Shown piece after piece: positions 33,918-46,186 of a stretch of DNA of 64,000 bases. The DNA comes from Pseudisothecium myosuroides. Lineage: Eukaryota; Streptophyta; Bryopsida; Hypnales; Lembophyllaceae. The stretch spans positions 23,746,001-23,810,000 of the forward strand of contig OX637296.1 of NCBI GenBank assembly GCA_951799445.1. The letters run 5' to 3'. The first letter of the stretch is position 1. The number at the start of each line of letters is the position of its first letter. The notes beneath the pieces were generated by a model. It searched no databases. It worked only from the letters and a program-made list of their open reading frames with translations, and was not told where the DNA came from. Position numbers and translations under genes: made by a program.

Positions 33918-35793
33918 CCTCTAAAGGACCAACATGTGTGTTTTTGTCCACATAAAATTTTTAAGCTGGCTCATATGTGTGAAGTTTGCATATTTTAGGC
34001 TGAAATTTTAATAAAAGGTGAGGACGACAAATATCTTTCATACGCACTTAATTTCATGACATTTGGAAATATGAGTCAAAAGTTATGGCCTAATATGTTA
34101 TTTTTTTCACTGGCTGGGAAGTCCAAGCAGATAAAATAAAATCAATTTTTTCAAAAACAAAAATTTGAAATTGGTTTTAAAGATTTATATATATATATAT
34201 ATATGTGAAAGCTTTGAGTCATTCCATTTTGATCAATGAGTCAAAAGTTATGAGGAGTTTTAGTTTGCGGGTAGTTATGGATTCTCTACTCTAAAATAAA
34301 CTTTGAAGGCATTTATTTAACTCAATTTTTCAATATTTTTTGAAAAAAAATAAAAACATAGGATGTAGATAATTTATTACAACATTACAGCTTTTGGAAT
34401 TGACATTTTTCAATTCCATAATTAAATTCTTAACCCCTAAAGGCCCAAGGCCTTTTTTCTGCCAAAAAACACTCAAAACTGCCATTTCTATAGCAAGGAG
34501 TAAAAAAATTTGAAAAATGTTTTTTTTGCACATTTAACCATAGGATCTTACACCTAACTAGTATGAGAATGTGTGGAAAAAATTTCAGAATTTTTGACCG
34601 CTCAGATTGCAAGAAACCTGCGTTTAAAGTGGAAAAAACAAGTATTTCAGCACATTGTGGGACTAGATTTTTTGACTTTAAACATTTTTAACTTAAAAAA
34701 ATTTTGCACTACAGAGTTTTGAGCTTTAAATCTTTATAGTGGAGAATTGAGTTGAGAGTCTAGGGAAAAAAAATATTCAAAAAAACTAATTATCATTCCT
34801 AAAAAATTTATTAAGTAAAAGTAGACACGAGATAGAAGGAAAATCTAAAATATTAATATATTTTAGATGGAATTAAAATACACTAATCCCAATGGTGAGA
34901 TTGTTCTAGCAAGTCAACTAAACCATGAGAATTTATTTTTTTTGAAAAATTGCAAAAATAGCATTCAAAAATGAATCCTGCAAGTTATTTTTTTCAAGAA
35001 GATGCTCTAACTGCCCAAAAAACAAGAATGTCCATAACTTTCTCATAGAAAATCCAAATGAAATGAATCAAAGCTTTTTAGATAGACAAAAATATAATCT
35101 ATGAGAAAAAAAATATTAAAAAAAAAAATCAAATTTTTTCCAATTTTTTTTTGCTGCCCAGACTGCCCAGTTACGAAAAAAAAGTAACATATTTGGCCAT
35201 AACTTTTGACTCTTATTTCCAAATGTGCTGAAATTTAGTGCATATGAAAGATATTCCTTGCGCCCACCTTCTATTAAAATTTCAGCATAAAATATGGAAA
35301 TCTCTAGTCACACGTACCTGCCCAAAATTTCTATACAGCCAAAAAACGCATGTTGGTCCTTTAGGGGTTAACAATTTAGTATTTTGAATCATTCTCTACT
35401 TCTTTCTACTTACTATTGTTTTCCTATATGTTGTACAATTCCAAATGATCTGAAAAATTTTAAGCATGTAGCCAACTTGTCTAGGAAAAAAATTCCAAAG
35501 AAGCACCACCATTTTGGACATTTTTTCATCGAAAAGTGAGCTTGTGAAGTGCAGCTGCCTTGTTTTTCGTAGGGCCAAAAAAATGAAATCCGTGAATTTG
35601 AATGCTTATATCTTGCAATCCATGCCGTGGAAATTTCTAAGAATTTTACCACGTGTTTTCAAGTCAGTATACTAAAAGATCCTGCGATTACATATGTAAA
35701 AAAAAGTTTTTTTTTCAAAAATTTGGTACTTGTATTAAAAGTGGCAAGTTTGAAGTGTTTTTGATGAAAACATAGTCAAGGAACCTAGGGGGG
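33918..35793 (+). mobile_element. TTAA-family element hosting a second copy
   Basis: Left end CCTCTAAAGGACCAAC after TTAA at 33914-33917. The right end GGAACCTAGGGGGG is followed by TAA. Subtracting the nested copy and one TTAA leaves about 938 bp, the normal family length. Its interior matches 31400-32165 and 60813-61731, defining a subfamily distinct from the nested element. Confidence 0.85.
34434..35367 (+). mobile_element. TTAA-family element nested in another, 934 bp
   Basis: Ends CCCCTAAAGGCCCAAGG and, in reverse, CCCCTAAAGGACCAACATG, flanked by exact TTAA at 34430-34433 and 35368-35371. The host around it reads ATTAAATTCTTAA then CAATTTAGTATTTTGAAT. At ~31734-31762 the related element has these two halves joined through a single TTAA. 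Target, duplication and ends are therefore all read directly. A TTAA duplication with CCC-type ends is the signature of piggyBac elements. No open frame, so non-autonomous. Confidence 0.95.
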
Positions 35794-36350
35794 TAATGTT
35801 GGGGACCTAAAAGGTCCAATGGATGACTTCATTGTTAAGTGTAGATTGTAGAAACAAAGAATGCACCTATTGTTTCAATAATCAGAATATTTTGGTGACT
35901 ACCTTGGTCATGGGGGATTGTGTCCTTCTATAATTAAATCCTATAAAGACAAGACCTATTAACTAAGGCAGTTTGTCCAAAAATGATCCAAATACTAGAT
36001 GAAGAGGAAGAAGCATTTTTTGTTCAGTCTTCAAGATCCTTAAAATTTATCCCTTAAACACTTTTTGTCATCCTCAACTTTACATGGCTAAATTATAAAA
36101 GCATTAACATGCTGAAAGATAAGAGAGTATACAAGAATTTAATGAAAGTTAACATTCTTTTAGTAAGCTTAGGAACAAACAACTTAAAGAAATTTTTGTC
36201 TCGTAGATATTATCCCATCCATTTCAGTGGCACCTAATTAATAAAGGCACTTTTAAATTTTGTATGTTTGAATTAGTGGAATGTCTTACTTGTAGAGTAG
36301 AAAAAATAGCAAATTGGGGGCTGATTCTTGGATGATTGCAAGAAATACTT

Positions 36351-37900
36351 GTATTATTTGTTGCGTTTTTTATTTTTAGCCTTTAATATTTTTTCTACTA
36401 CAAGTCACCTTTAATACTATTGAAGGCATAGAACATGAAATCTAGACGTTCAATTGGATTTCAAATCTACTATTTTGACAACACGTGATGTTCATCATTG
36501 GATGGCAAGGATGGATGGCAATACTTAATTGACCATAAAAATAGTTTTCAGTGGCAAATTGGAGGTGCTACAGGCTGCCACCAATACTTTTGAGTCTTTT
36601 GGTGTACCATGAAATACTTCTTTGAGCCATAGGCTGCAATTACACTAGAAAATGAAATTTCTACAATTTTGTTTTTTAAAATTAGAAAATACATTTGAAA
36701 GAATTATTTTAAAAGTGGCTATTGTTGATTTGTTGCCAACTAAGAGCAAAGAAGGAAGATCAAAGCTAAAACTAAAAATTCATTTTTAATTCAACTTAAA
36801 TTCAACCTGAATATAGCACACTTTTGGCCAATGCAAAATACAGTAGGAATATATGTTTTCGGAAATACTTCTCTTGAAAAGATGCATTTCTATTAGAAGA
36901 GCTAGCCTACCAAATTTGACAATGTAACTCATCAAAAAAGGTACTTGATAGTACTAAAAACCATCAAAGCCTTATAAGTGACATAGTTTTGAAATTCAAT
37001 CTCACCTATTGAATTAATTTCTAAAAAATTGAAATAATTCAAATACATTTCTATCCCTATAGGAAGCTTACTTTTGAATTTCATGTTCATTCAATCATTT
37101 CCACAATACTTCATAGTACAAACAACTTCCACATTGAACGTGTCACAAAAAATAGGATAGGTGTTTCTTGCAATCACCTTCCAACTTTTGTTGGAAAAAA
37201 AAATGTCCTTAAACAACCTTTGCAAGTCATTCATCAGACTACAAACGTCCACAGAATCCTAAGGTTAACCTTTAACCCCAAAAGGGCACCCCAAAAGGAC
37301 AGGCTGGTCACCATAGAAATCATCCTTTTTGGTACTATGTGAATCATTTGCTTCAAAAACCCAAAGAGCATTCATTGGAAGTCAAACTACTTTGCAAGAC
37401 CTCCCCTTTGCTCACAAAACTCCAAAGCCAAACATCTGCACTTTTGTCTTACATATTGTCTTATATAGGAGGATTCTGTCTTCCATTGGACAATTAGTGT
37501 CCAAAACGATGTTTGAGGGTTAAACGACATACCCATCATCAGCCAAATTTTTTTTCTCTGACGGAGCAAATAGTTGAAGTCCTTGTTCCTACAAGAACCT
37601 TGTTTTCAGTAGAACTCAAAGCACATGATGTTATATCATAGAAATCTTCCCTCTTTGCCAACACCAGATTGTGCATTCTGAAAACCTCTGTTTGTATCTA
37701 AATGGAAGAGAACTTAACGCATATTGTACAGTTACTGTACCAACTCAGCCAATTGTCAAAAGAAATTTCATGTCAAAGACCAGAACGTCTTATCCTCAAA
37801 TTTGAGGGGAAGGAACGGGTTTAAGGAAGCTAATGAGCCTGATATAGTGAAGACTAACTCTACAACAGTCTCAGTTTGAATCAAAAAAACTACGGAGTAA
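36351..37900. other. Intergenic, downstream of the apyrase gene
   Basis: No gene recognised. Contains one short TTAA-flanked element (37276-37519). The rest shows nothing beyond AT-rich sequence. Confidence 0.6.
37276..37519. mobile_element. Short TTAA-flanked element, 244 bp
   Basis: CCCCAAAAGGGCACC after TTAA (37272-37275), with the right end TTTGAGGG before TTAA (37520-37523). The internal part (AGAGCATTCATTGGAAGTCA near 37368) recurs at 48712 in a truncated copy without recognisable ends. Confidence 0.65.
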
Positions 37901-40900
37901 TTACCTAACACGAGAGGGAGTTGTAATATACCGACCCTTCTCTAAGTCATAAATTGTGGTCACTTTCGACCTTCGCCACCTTGCAACGGACCAGATTGCC
38001 ACTACTCCTAAACTCAACACTACTAAGAGTAACAAAACCTTGACATAACCCACACTGAACAACCCCACGTGTGAGATTTGCTCCTCATCTTCACTGAGTT
38101 TCACAATTAGAGCTCCCAGGGCCCAGTCCAGGGGCACGTCATTCACCTTGTTGGTAAACCTTATCCTGCAGTTTCATAAGCAGACCAGATCAGTACAGCC
38201 ACCAGCTTCAGGCTTCCTGCAGGTCATTCCAGTCATAAGTAGGAGAGACAAAAAAGTTGAGTTGAGACAAAAACAAATAAACGCTTAGTGCAGATGCCTA
38301 ACTCCTAAAAGGCCCAGGAGGTAGTCCAAACAGTGTGAAGATGCGTTATAAAGTGCAAGATCATATCCATATGGTTGGATCAATTATTGTACTAACCAAT
38401 ATTTATTGATAAAATATGAAAATAAAGATTCAAAACTCTTAAATATAAGTGCTATTACAATTTTCTTTTCATTATAATTTTATAACGTAAAATGCTAACC
38501 ATGGTGGCCTTTAAAATTTTTAAATTCCGTATTTTTTGAAGTCATATTTGAATAACGAAGGTTAGATTTTGAGGTGAAGTATAATTGCACTCTTTGAAAT
38601 ATACAGTTATAATAGCAAAGAGGAATTTTTAAAATCCATACAATAACAATGTCAGGTAAGTAATACAAGAAAAAATGGATGGATTAAATTGTACGATGTA
38701 AAGACAGTGATGTCTGAAAGAATGAGGAGGACCCAAACTCAGTCGTGGGCAATCCAGGGTTAAATAACAAAGCATAATTATTTCGATACGCCTTGCCAAC
38801 TACTCGAGTGTCGAATAAACTCTTCAAGGACCAAGGAATCCATGTTTAAAAATGACCAGCTCAATTGATCATATAATTCAGATGGAGTCAAATTATATAT
38901 CAGCAAAATCAGGGAAGAACATTGCGAGTGTTGGTGACAAAATAGATGAAATCATACTGAAGAAAATCTATACGTGAGCTACTCAAAAACATGGCGAACA
39001 ATATAGGCCTCCTGTCCTTTTTAGTGATCAAGCTCAAAGGAAACATAATAATTATCCCAGGAGAAAGAAATTTTAAGTTTTACCAAGTCATACCTTAGAT
39101 ATAATATGAATACTAAAAGTGTTACAACAAATGGTATGTTAAATGATGTGATTTACATATTACTGATTGAAAGAAACAACAATTAACGTGCTTAAAACTT
39201 ACCCTTTGCCACTTGGTCATAGCTCATCACTACTGCAACTCTAGTCAATGCCCAGTCTGTCTTTTGATTCATGCATGTTATTTATTACCGAGCATCATAA
39301 ATTGTGTGCAGTTTCAAATAATGTCAAGTGTGATAAGTAGGTACACACTAAGAAACATATTCAAGAAAGTCCATGGGTAAAAGATTAACGAGTGAGGGAT
39401 ACAAAAATGAAAAGAGGAAAAAGGGAACATCGAACATACCTGTCATCCTGCATACCAATGCCGAGACTGTCGTGCATAAGTGCAACAATATATGCTGTCG
39501 AGAAACAGTACTTCAGAAGATCTTTCTCCCCCAGACCCTGGTGCTTATGCTGAAGGCTCGCCCAGTCCTCTCCACAATAGTGTTCACCAGCATCAGAAAG
39601 TTCAGCCAGTGTTGTTGTGGCTGGCAACTTGAAAAACTGGTACAAACAAATGCAGAACCCAAAATGGTCTTAGACATTGATCTAAGGCTTTCAACGTGGT
39701 TGACAGGAATAACAGAGTCAACCTTTTCTATAAAGATCGGCATTTGATACGAGAGTACTGAAAAAACAGGACTTTACTGCTAGCCCCTCAAGGACCATGA
39801 GGCACAATTGGACCTCACATTTTTATACCGATTTTGAGTAGGTCATATGAGAAACTTTATTGGTTCAAACTTATTTTTCTACTGACCAACACAGGCAATG
39901 TTCTTCATTTTTTCCGGTGATATAAAATTTGGTCTTCTCTAAACTATCTTTCTCACAAAACGACCAATCAAACGTTTGATTTTTAAAACATGAATCCTTG
40001 GTCCTCTAGGGTTAAGTATACATTATAAAAACTGCAATTTCTCTAGAACTCTGATTAGGATCACACAAAACAAACCTCGGAAGTGTAGAAGAAGTTTTCT
40101 GTTGCGAAAAATCTCCCCTGAAGCTCAGGTATGTACGCATTTCCAATTGCGCACTTTGGAAACAAGCATGCATCTGTAACCAACCTCCCGCAAGATGGTA
40201 TTAGAGGTTTCGAGAGATAGACGACGGGAACTCAGAACGGACGTAAAAGTACAGAACAATAAAATGTAAAAAAAATTAAAAAAACATCTGAGTAAACATT
40301 CATTACCATTTCCATGCTGAAGAAGGGAGTAGGCAGCTTCTCGACACTCTGAAAAGTTGCCGCGAGAGACGATTGTAGAGACTGGTGCATGAGTTGCGGC
40401 CGATACGATGGCAGAGTGGCGAGCGTTCTCCTCCACACTTCTCTTATAACCGTGTGGAGTGCACGGATCTATCGTAACTCCCTGTGCCAATCCTGGTCTA
40501 GGAGCTGTCACGGACAACATTTTAGCTAAGAGTATATTACCTAGAGGAAAAGTGAAACCAAATCATTCACCTAGTCAACCGAACATTCACCCCAACTCAA
40601 GCATGAGCGGAAACATAGGTCAGCAGACCTGAAGACGTAATAGCAAAGAAGAAAATGTGCCCAAATGCTACAGACACCCGACCTATGCAGTAGTTAGTCG
40701 ACACTGAGATTTGCAAACTGTTCGGATTCCAAAAAATGATAGATTTAGCCAGTGAGAATCTCGAGGAACACTCGTGCTGACCATGCGATGACAAGGTCGT
40801 CAGAAAACTTACTTGCAAGAGCACCTCCAGCTGTGATCAGCTCTAGTAAGCTGTCCCAAGCTGCCTCCTGCACAATATCGACAATAGTTTATTGATATAT

Positions 40901-43487
40901 GATGCTACTACGTAAAGATTGACGACGCGCAGAAACAGCTTGATGGTGAGTCCTCCATAAGAAAAAGGTAAGAACTTGGTCCCCCAAAGTGCAATCCTCT
41001 CTTGAAAAGCCAGAGAAGCGAAGGAAACGACCATTTACGCCACTCTGCAATGCCTTAGGCAAAAACAACTAATCTAAACAAATCAATACAAGGATGCAAT
41101 CAAACCTGGCCAAAATTGAGAAAACTGTAAGTGTAGAGCATATAAGATCTGCCCCCAAGCTCCAAGGTATGTCTGTAAGTTGGCGGTGGGGGCCCCTTCG
41201 GAACAAAAGTCACCTGCTCCATCCAGGTCAAGTAACAAAATAAATCCCACTTTTTCTTTCAGTCAAAAAAATAAATATTCATGCAAGCATTCCTTTGGTG
41301 AATCCGCTCCGAACACAGTATCAAGATACTTTCATAATTCTGCAAACATAACATCTTATGATGAGCTTTTAACACGAGCGGTTTTAACGACTCATTGAGA
41401 ATCAGAGATTCACGTCAAAAGTCAGCTAGACAGGAGCAAGATCACAACAACTGAACGAGACTTGAGCTGACCGATGTTACAAGTACACCGGCAGATATCT
41501 GTTCAGGGGCATTTTGACAATGTGGAAAAGGAGATCTTTAAGCCAAAGTTATTGAATTCATTTCATTGGTGCACTTCTGACGGCTGCATTTCTCATTGTG
41601 AACTCTCGTACCTGAGCAGAGGCACCACCAAGCTCTACGATTCCGGTTGTCTGAAGAGGATCTCCACTGAGAGAGCCCAGCGCGTAGTTTGCCGAGACCC
41701 AGGCATAAACTCCCTCCTGTAAACCTGTTACGCATTCATAATAGGTCAATGGGGGTCAAAACAAGACATTATGAAATGAGCCTATTCACCAGTACCTCCC
41801 GCAAATGTTCATAACATTCTAGAGTATTATATACCTTGCACCCTTCCATTGTAGCGCAAATATAATCTGAAGTACAAGGATATAGAATTGACCCTCTTGT
41901 GAAGCATTTCATTCCAATGGCAAGCATGAATTCATGCGACCCAAGACCTGGATGAAGATAAAAAAATTATTCTAATGCGAACCACACCCGCCTTTGCAAA
42001 CAAAAACATGAACTCAAGTTTGTGCACCAAAAGAATCTAGACTCCTTTCTAGAATATCATGTTTGGAGCGTGTAAAGGAAGATTTTTTTATAAATTTACA
42101 TGTCTGTTGATTTCAGAAGTAGCGAAAATGGAGATGAAAGTGTCCAAAATATGATAGTCACTTTATCAACCTACGACATAATTTTCAAACATTCATGAGC
42201 ATCTCCAAGCTTACCGGTGATCACCGATGCCCACTCATCCTGAAACAGAAAACTCGAAGCACGCAACACTGTTCGGCATGAATCCAGCACCGCTTCTTGT
42301 ATCTTCTTGTCTAGCCTCCTCAATCCGGCAGTGGCCATGAGATAAACCCTGGTCTGAGATCTCTCCTTCTCAGGTACTTTCGTCTTCGCAAACTCAAGTT
42401 GCTCTTTCAAAGAAGCCCCCGCTAAACTTGGATTCTCTGTAAAAAGCTCAAATGAGGACTAAAATAGAGGATGCTAAAGCCGCTCGGATCTGTCCCTACG
42501 TCCTATACTGATCCTGTTACCACCAACAACTCATCTATTTGTACGCTTGGTTGGCCTTCAATTAGCAAGATGAATTAACTCAATGTCTACGGCCAATGAT
42601 CTTTGAATGAAATCGGGGTTGTCTGATATCACTTAGTGACACACAACCTCCCACTTTGAATGCTTGCATAAGAAATTCATGCATAGTGATAAAAATTGGC
42701 TTTCATCTCACAAACCTGTGGCTGCTCCACCCAAAGTGATCTCTCCGCAGCTCACGTTAACCCTAACTGATATTGGTTCAAATATCCTCTACCTCACGTA
42801 TTATTTACCCATGAGAAGTGCAACCCTAGAGACGTCCTATGATTCCCAGCCCATTAACAGAGATTCGATTGGAAAAACAGAGTGCTTTTACACTTCCACA
42901 AACATCTTATGGAAATACTGTTTTCGTGTTTTTTTTTAATTTTGTCACCAATTACTTGCAACGACAGTGGCGACTGAAAGGCAAGAGAAAGTATCGAACC
43001 AACCTGCAAAAGAAGATAACCCTGGCGTTCGTTTCATGGACAAGGACCCCAACCCCACGAGATCCACCACCGGTATCAACCCATTCTTATACTGAAAGAC
43101 GTGAATCCTGGACCCGGAGCTCCCCGCATCGATCACCACGCCGTACTTCTTTTTGCTGGAACTCGACACTTGCCCTGAGAATTGCACCCCTCGTGCAAGA
43201 GAGATGAGGTACAAGGAGACCAAGAGGAACGACAGGACGAGCGTGAAAATGACCCAAAGACTCCGCTTGCAAATTAGGGCTGTGGGATGCGATCGGTTGG
43301 TGCCGTAAGCGTTTTGGTACTGTTGCGTCTGGTACCGCATGGGCAGCTGCGTCTTGTGAGGAGGGGGGAACGTGGACGTCGTCGTCGACCTCATTTTGTT
43401 GCTGTCTTGGCTTAAGGAGAGATTGCTTGCCGAGTTCGTGGTCGACCTTCGCATAAATCCCCCTATTCCCCCTCCAGTGCCGACCAT
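37901..43487 (-). CDS. Probable membrane apyrase (GDA1/CD39), APY6/APY7-like
   Basis: Nucleoside di/triphosphate phosphohydrolase, expected to be anchored in Golgi/secretory or plasma membrane with the active site facing lumen or apoplast. Nine exons (descending): 43487-43004, 42436-42215, 41724-41612, 41213-41106, 40867-40813, 40504-40307, 40173-40076, 39636-39440, 38165-37901. Donors, acceptors and phases agree throughout, giving 579 aa. A signal-anchor helix spans residues ~76-96 after a basic Ser/Thr/Gln-rich tail. The apyrase conserved regions are all present: DAGSSGSR 120-127, YLMATAGLR 193-201, QEGVYAW 238-244 with presumed catalytic Glu239, GIVELGGASAQ 263-273, LDWALGAL 504-511. A second helix (~533-553) precedes a basic tail. 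Two membrane anchors and the IDAGSSGSRIHVF start resemble plant APY6/APY7 more than the soluble or single-anchor APY1/2 type. Introns are 133-1274 bp; the 439-bp seventh holds a transposon relic. The start is the first ATG giving the anchor. Orthology to APY6 versus APY7 is not resolved. Confidence 0.93.
39784..40011. mobile_element. Short TTAA-type element in apyrase intron 7
   Basis: Left end CCCCTCAAGGACCATGAGG follows CTAG (a decayed TTAA). Right end CCTTGGTCCTCTAGGG precedes TTAA at 40012-40015. In reverse complement the first ~150 bp align with 57471 onward (AGGATTCATG, TTTGATTGGTC, AAATGAAGAA), so this is a second, shorter subfamily. It lies away from both splice sites. Confidence 0.65.
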
Positions 43488-44250
43488 TCTCTCACATTCT
43501 GACTTCTTCCCACGCTACTGCAAATGGAGGATCTGCCAAATCCAGATCACTACAAAAGAATCCCAAATCCGATGAGTGCTCGTTGTTCGATTACGGGTCC
43601 CAAACCAAACGAGCTCAAAAATCGTGCAATAACGAAGAACGCGAGTATTCTAGAGGCACCGCAACACGAGACAATAATTACATTCTCCCAAACGGAGGAA
43701 GAACGCTCAAATGTTCAAACCCTAAACCCACACTAATCACCAGATCTACAACTCCAAATTCTTCCTCGCGAGAAACCGAACACCGGGGTGTCTCCTGGAA
43801 GTGAAATCGGCTTCCCGAAGTATACTACATTGAAACCCCAGGCGCCCAAACCTGGAACTGAAACTGAATACGCGGCACTACCAGCAGCGGGGTAAGTTAA
43901 TTTCTGTTCGAACGAACTACGCTACATTATTGTGGCAAGGGAAGGAGCAACGGTGACGAAGAAAACACACGCGCGCGGGACCCCACATGCTATGAAATTC
44001 CGGAGGGAGTCAATGGCAAGGGAAGAGAGAGGGAGAGAGAGAGAGAGAGATGGAAACGGTCAATGTAGGAATTGCAAAAACTGTGAAAAATTGTGAAAAA
44101 TTGTGGAAAAAAGTGTGTTGGAGAATCTAGGCAGAGTGATTCATCGGAAAATGATTTGTAGCTTGAAGATGGTGATGGCGATGGCGATGGCGATGGCGAT
44201 GGCGGACAGGGAGAAATTGGGAAGCCAGTGCACATGGCGGGCCAAGCAGG
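43488..44250 (-). promoter_or_regulatory. Apyrase 5' flank with GA and GATGGC repeats
   Basis: Less AT-rich than the surroundings. On the transcribed sense it carries a CT-rich microsatellite (GA tract at 44025-44050 on the given strand) and a five-unit hexamer repeat GATGGC at 44173-44202. CT-rich tracts upstream of plant genes often lie in 5' leaders or core promoters. No clear TATA box was identified and the transcription start is unknown. Confidence 0.4.
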
Positions 44251-44917
44251 CGAACGACCTACGGAGGGCGTCGCTAGCGTCTTGTCAGATGCATCATGGA
44301 GGACCCACGGTACCGCTGGTTATGAGTTATGACCGTGGTACACCGCCTGTGACCGTGGTGTCAACTGAGGTTGTGACCTCCAAACCTTGGATGAAATTCT
44401 CATCTCCCTCATAATTGGAAAACAAATTTCATGTTTTTCGGAATTGGAATTGTTTTGGCCAACTCCTATGGTGTTGACACTTTTATGTGAGTAGGGAGAA
44501 ACTACCGATTTTAGGAATAGCTTTTGTTTTGTGAGCAAGGAGAAACTATATTTTAGGTGAAGCTTTGTCTTTGTGTCAAACTAAAAGCAACTCAAAAGTT
44601 CAAATCTAATGTTAAAATTAGTTTTTTGGAAGTAGAAAACTTGTTTCCCTTGCTTTTTAAGTACTTCTCCGTGTAATCATGTCAACAAATTATTTCTATT
44701 CTCCCCCCCCCCTTGCAAATATTGCTCACTTTGAAATAGAGTTTAGGAATCTTAGTTTTTTTCCATTTCGCAAAGTTTGGCCAATTACGGCACTTTGAAG
44801 TTGGCCCTTAGCAAGCCCAAAAGAAATCCAACCTAGGTTGTTTCATAGTTTTCTAACACTCAAGTAATATTCTATGAAGTTTCAAAATTGAAAGTTAGAA
44901 TTTTTTTAAATTTTGTA
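44251..44917. other. Intergenic, no gene seen
   Basis: Short chance frames only, plus a run of ten C at 44702-44711. Confidence 0.5.
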
Positions 44918-45060
44918 CTCCTTCCATCTCAAAATGAATCTGGAGGATCCTGGAAATGGCTAGATTAGTGTGTGAGTTGCTCCTATTATTAGGGGATTGG
45001 GCAATTAGTGTAGCATCTAGTCAAGCCCACTATTCTTATAGAAAAAAAACATTTTAAAAA
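44918..45060. mobile_element. Truncated Stowaway-like MITE, second copy
   Basis: After TA at 44916-44917 the sequence CTCCTTCCATCTCAAAATGA and the next ~110 bp align with the 15577 end of the 582-bp element read inward (shared CCTGGAAATGGC, AGATTAGTGT, GCTCCTATT). The far end was not found. Confidence 0.7.
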
Positions 45061-45298
45061 TCACAAATATTCAATCTACAATTGATTTTAGAAGGAATTT
45101 CTAATTTATGGCTTCAAATTTTATTGAAAAATGTAGGTATGTGTTTTTGTTGATCTAACCATATGGATGTAATCTATAAATAGCATTTTACAACTATTGT
45201 TTGAAAGTCATCATTAAAATATTCTTTTAAGTTTCATTTTAAAATAGATCTTCACAATTTTGGAAATTTGGACACCCCTCCGGTCTTTTAGGGGTTAA

Positions 45299-46020
45299 AG
45301 TGAAAAAAACAAGTTTTTGAGCACATTGCGGGACTAGATTTTTTGACTTTGAACATTTTTAACTTAAGTTTTTTGCACTAAAAATTTTTGAGCTTTAAAT
45401 TTTGTAGTGGAGAATTGAGTTGAGAGTCTAGGGGAAAAAAATTCAAAAAAACTTAATTTTCATTCTTAAAAAAATTGTTAAGTAGAAGTAGGTACGAGAT
45501 AGAAGGAAAATCTAAAATATTAATATCTTTTAGATGAAATTAAAATGCACTAAACCTCAATGGTGAGATTGTTCTAGCAAGTAAACCAAACCATGCAAAA
45601 AAATATTGCAAAATTGCAAAAATTGCATTCAAAAATGAATCCTACAAGTTATTTTTTCCAAGAAAATGCTCTAACTATCGGAAAAAACAAGAATGTCCAT
45701 AACTTTCTCATAACAAATTCAAATGAAATGAATCAAAACTTCCCAAATAGACAAAAATATAATCTATGAGAAAAAAAAATTCATAAAAAAAATTCAAATT
45801 TTTGCAAAATTTTTTTTGCTGCCCCCCGGCCCCTGTTTGAGCTTATTTGGTCATAACTATTTTTCCCGGGCACCGATTGTGAAAAAAATTATATTTCCAC
45901 AAAGCTTATCAATTTTTCTATTTCTGAAAAGAGTTTCAAAAAATCAGGACAAAAATTCAGCCCGTAGGTACCTCCCCAAAATCCCATTTGTCCCCCAAAG
46001 GGACAACGGTCCTTTAGGGG
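45299..46020 (+). mobile_element. TTAA-family element lacking its left ~190 bp
   Basis: The body from AAGTGAAAAAAACAAG matches the interior of 34434-35367 and 58787-59717. The right end GGTCCTTTAGGGG precedes TTAA at 46021-46024. Immediately on the left is another family-type right end (CGGTCTTTTAGGGG, ending 45294) followed by TTAA (45295-45298), so two copies or a rearranged copy abut there. Confidence 0.75.
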
Positions 46021-46186
46021 TTAACAAGCTTCCTTACACATTGTCCTAACCTTCAAATTTCTACAACTCATCTTCAAAAAATATAACCTTTATACCCTGA
46101 ATTCTAATGCATCAAATTTTTAGACTAAAATGATTGCATTTACTATAACTCAAATGAGGTCTATTGCTAAGAGAGTCTAGCAACAT

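Larger units (their letters stand above)
32808..36350 (+). repeat. Diverged outer arm, right copy 2
   Basis: Matches the reverse complement of 14070-14985 once two insertions are removed (32976-33565 and 33918-35793). The far part, 35930-36350, pairs with 14070-14460. About 130 bp at 35798-35930 have no partner on the left. Confidence 0.75.

Noticed and set aside
38298..38763. TAACTCCTAAAAGGCCCAGG and ...CCAGGGTTAA in apyrase intron 8 as another TTAA element
   Set aside because: Left TTAA is not present, the ends match poorly and the interior does not align with the family.
43990..44235. Pro/Ser-repeat frame upstream of the apyrase gene
   Set aside because: Generated by the GATGGC and GA microsatellites; no gene-like context.
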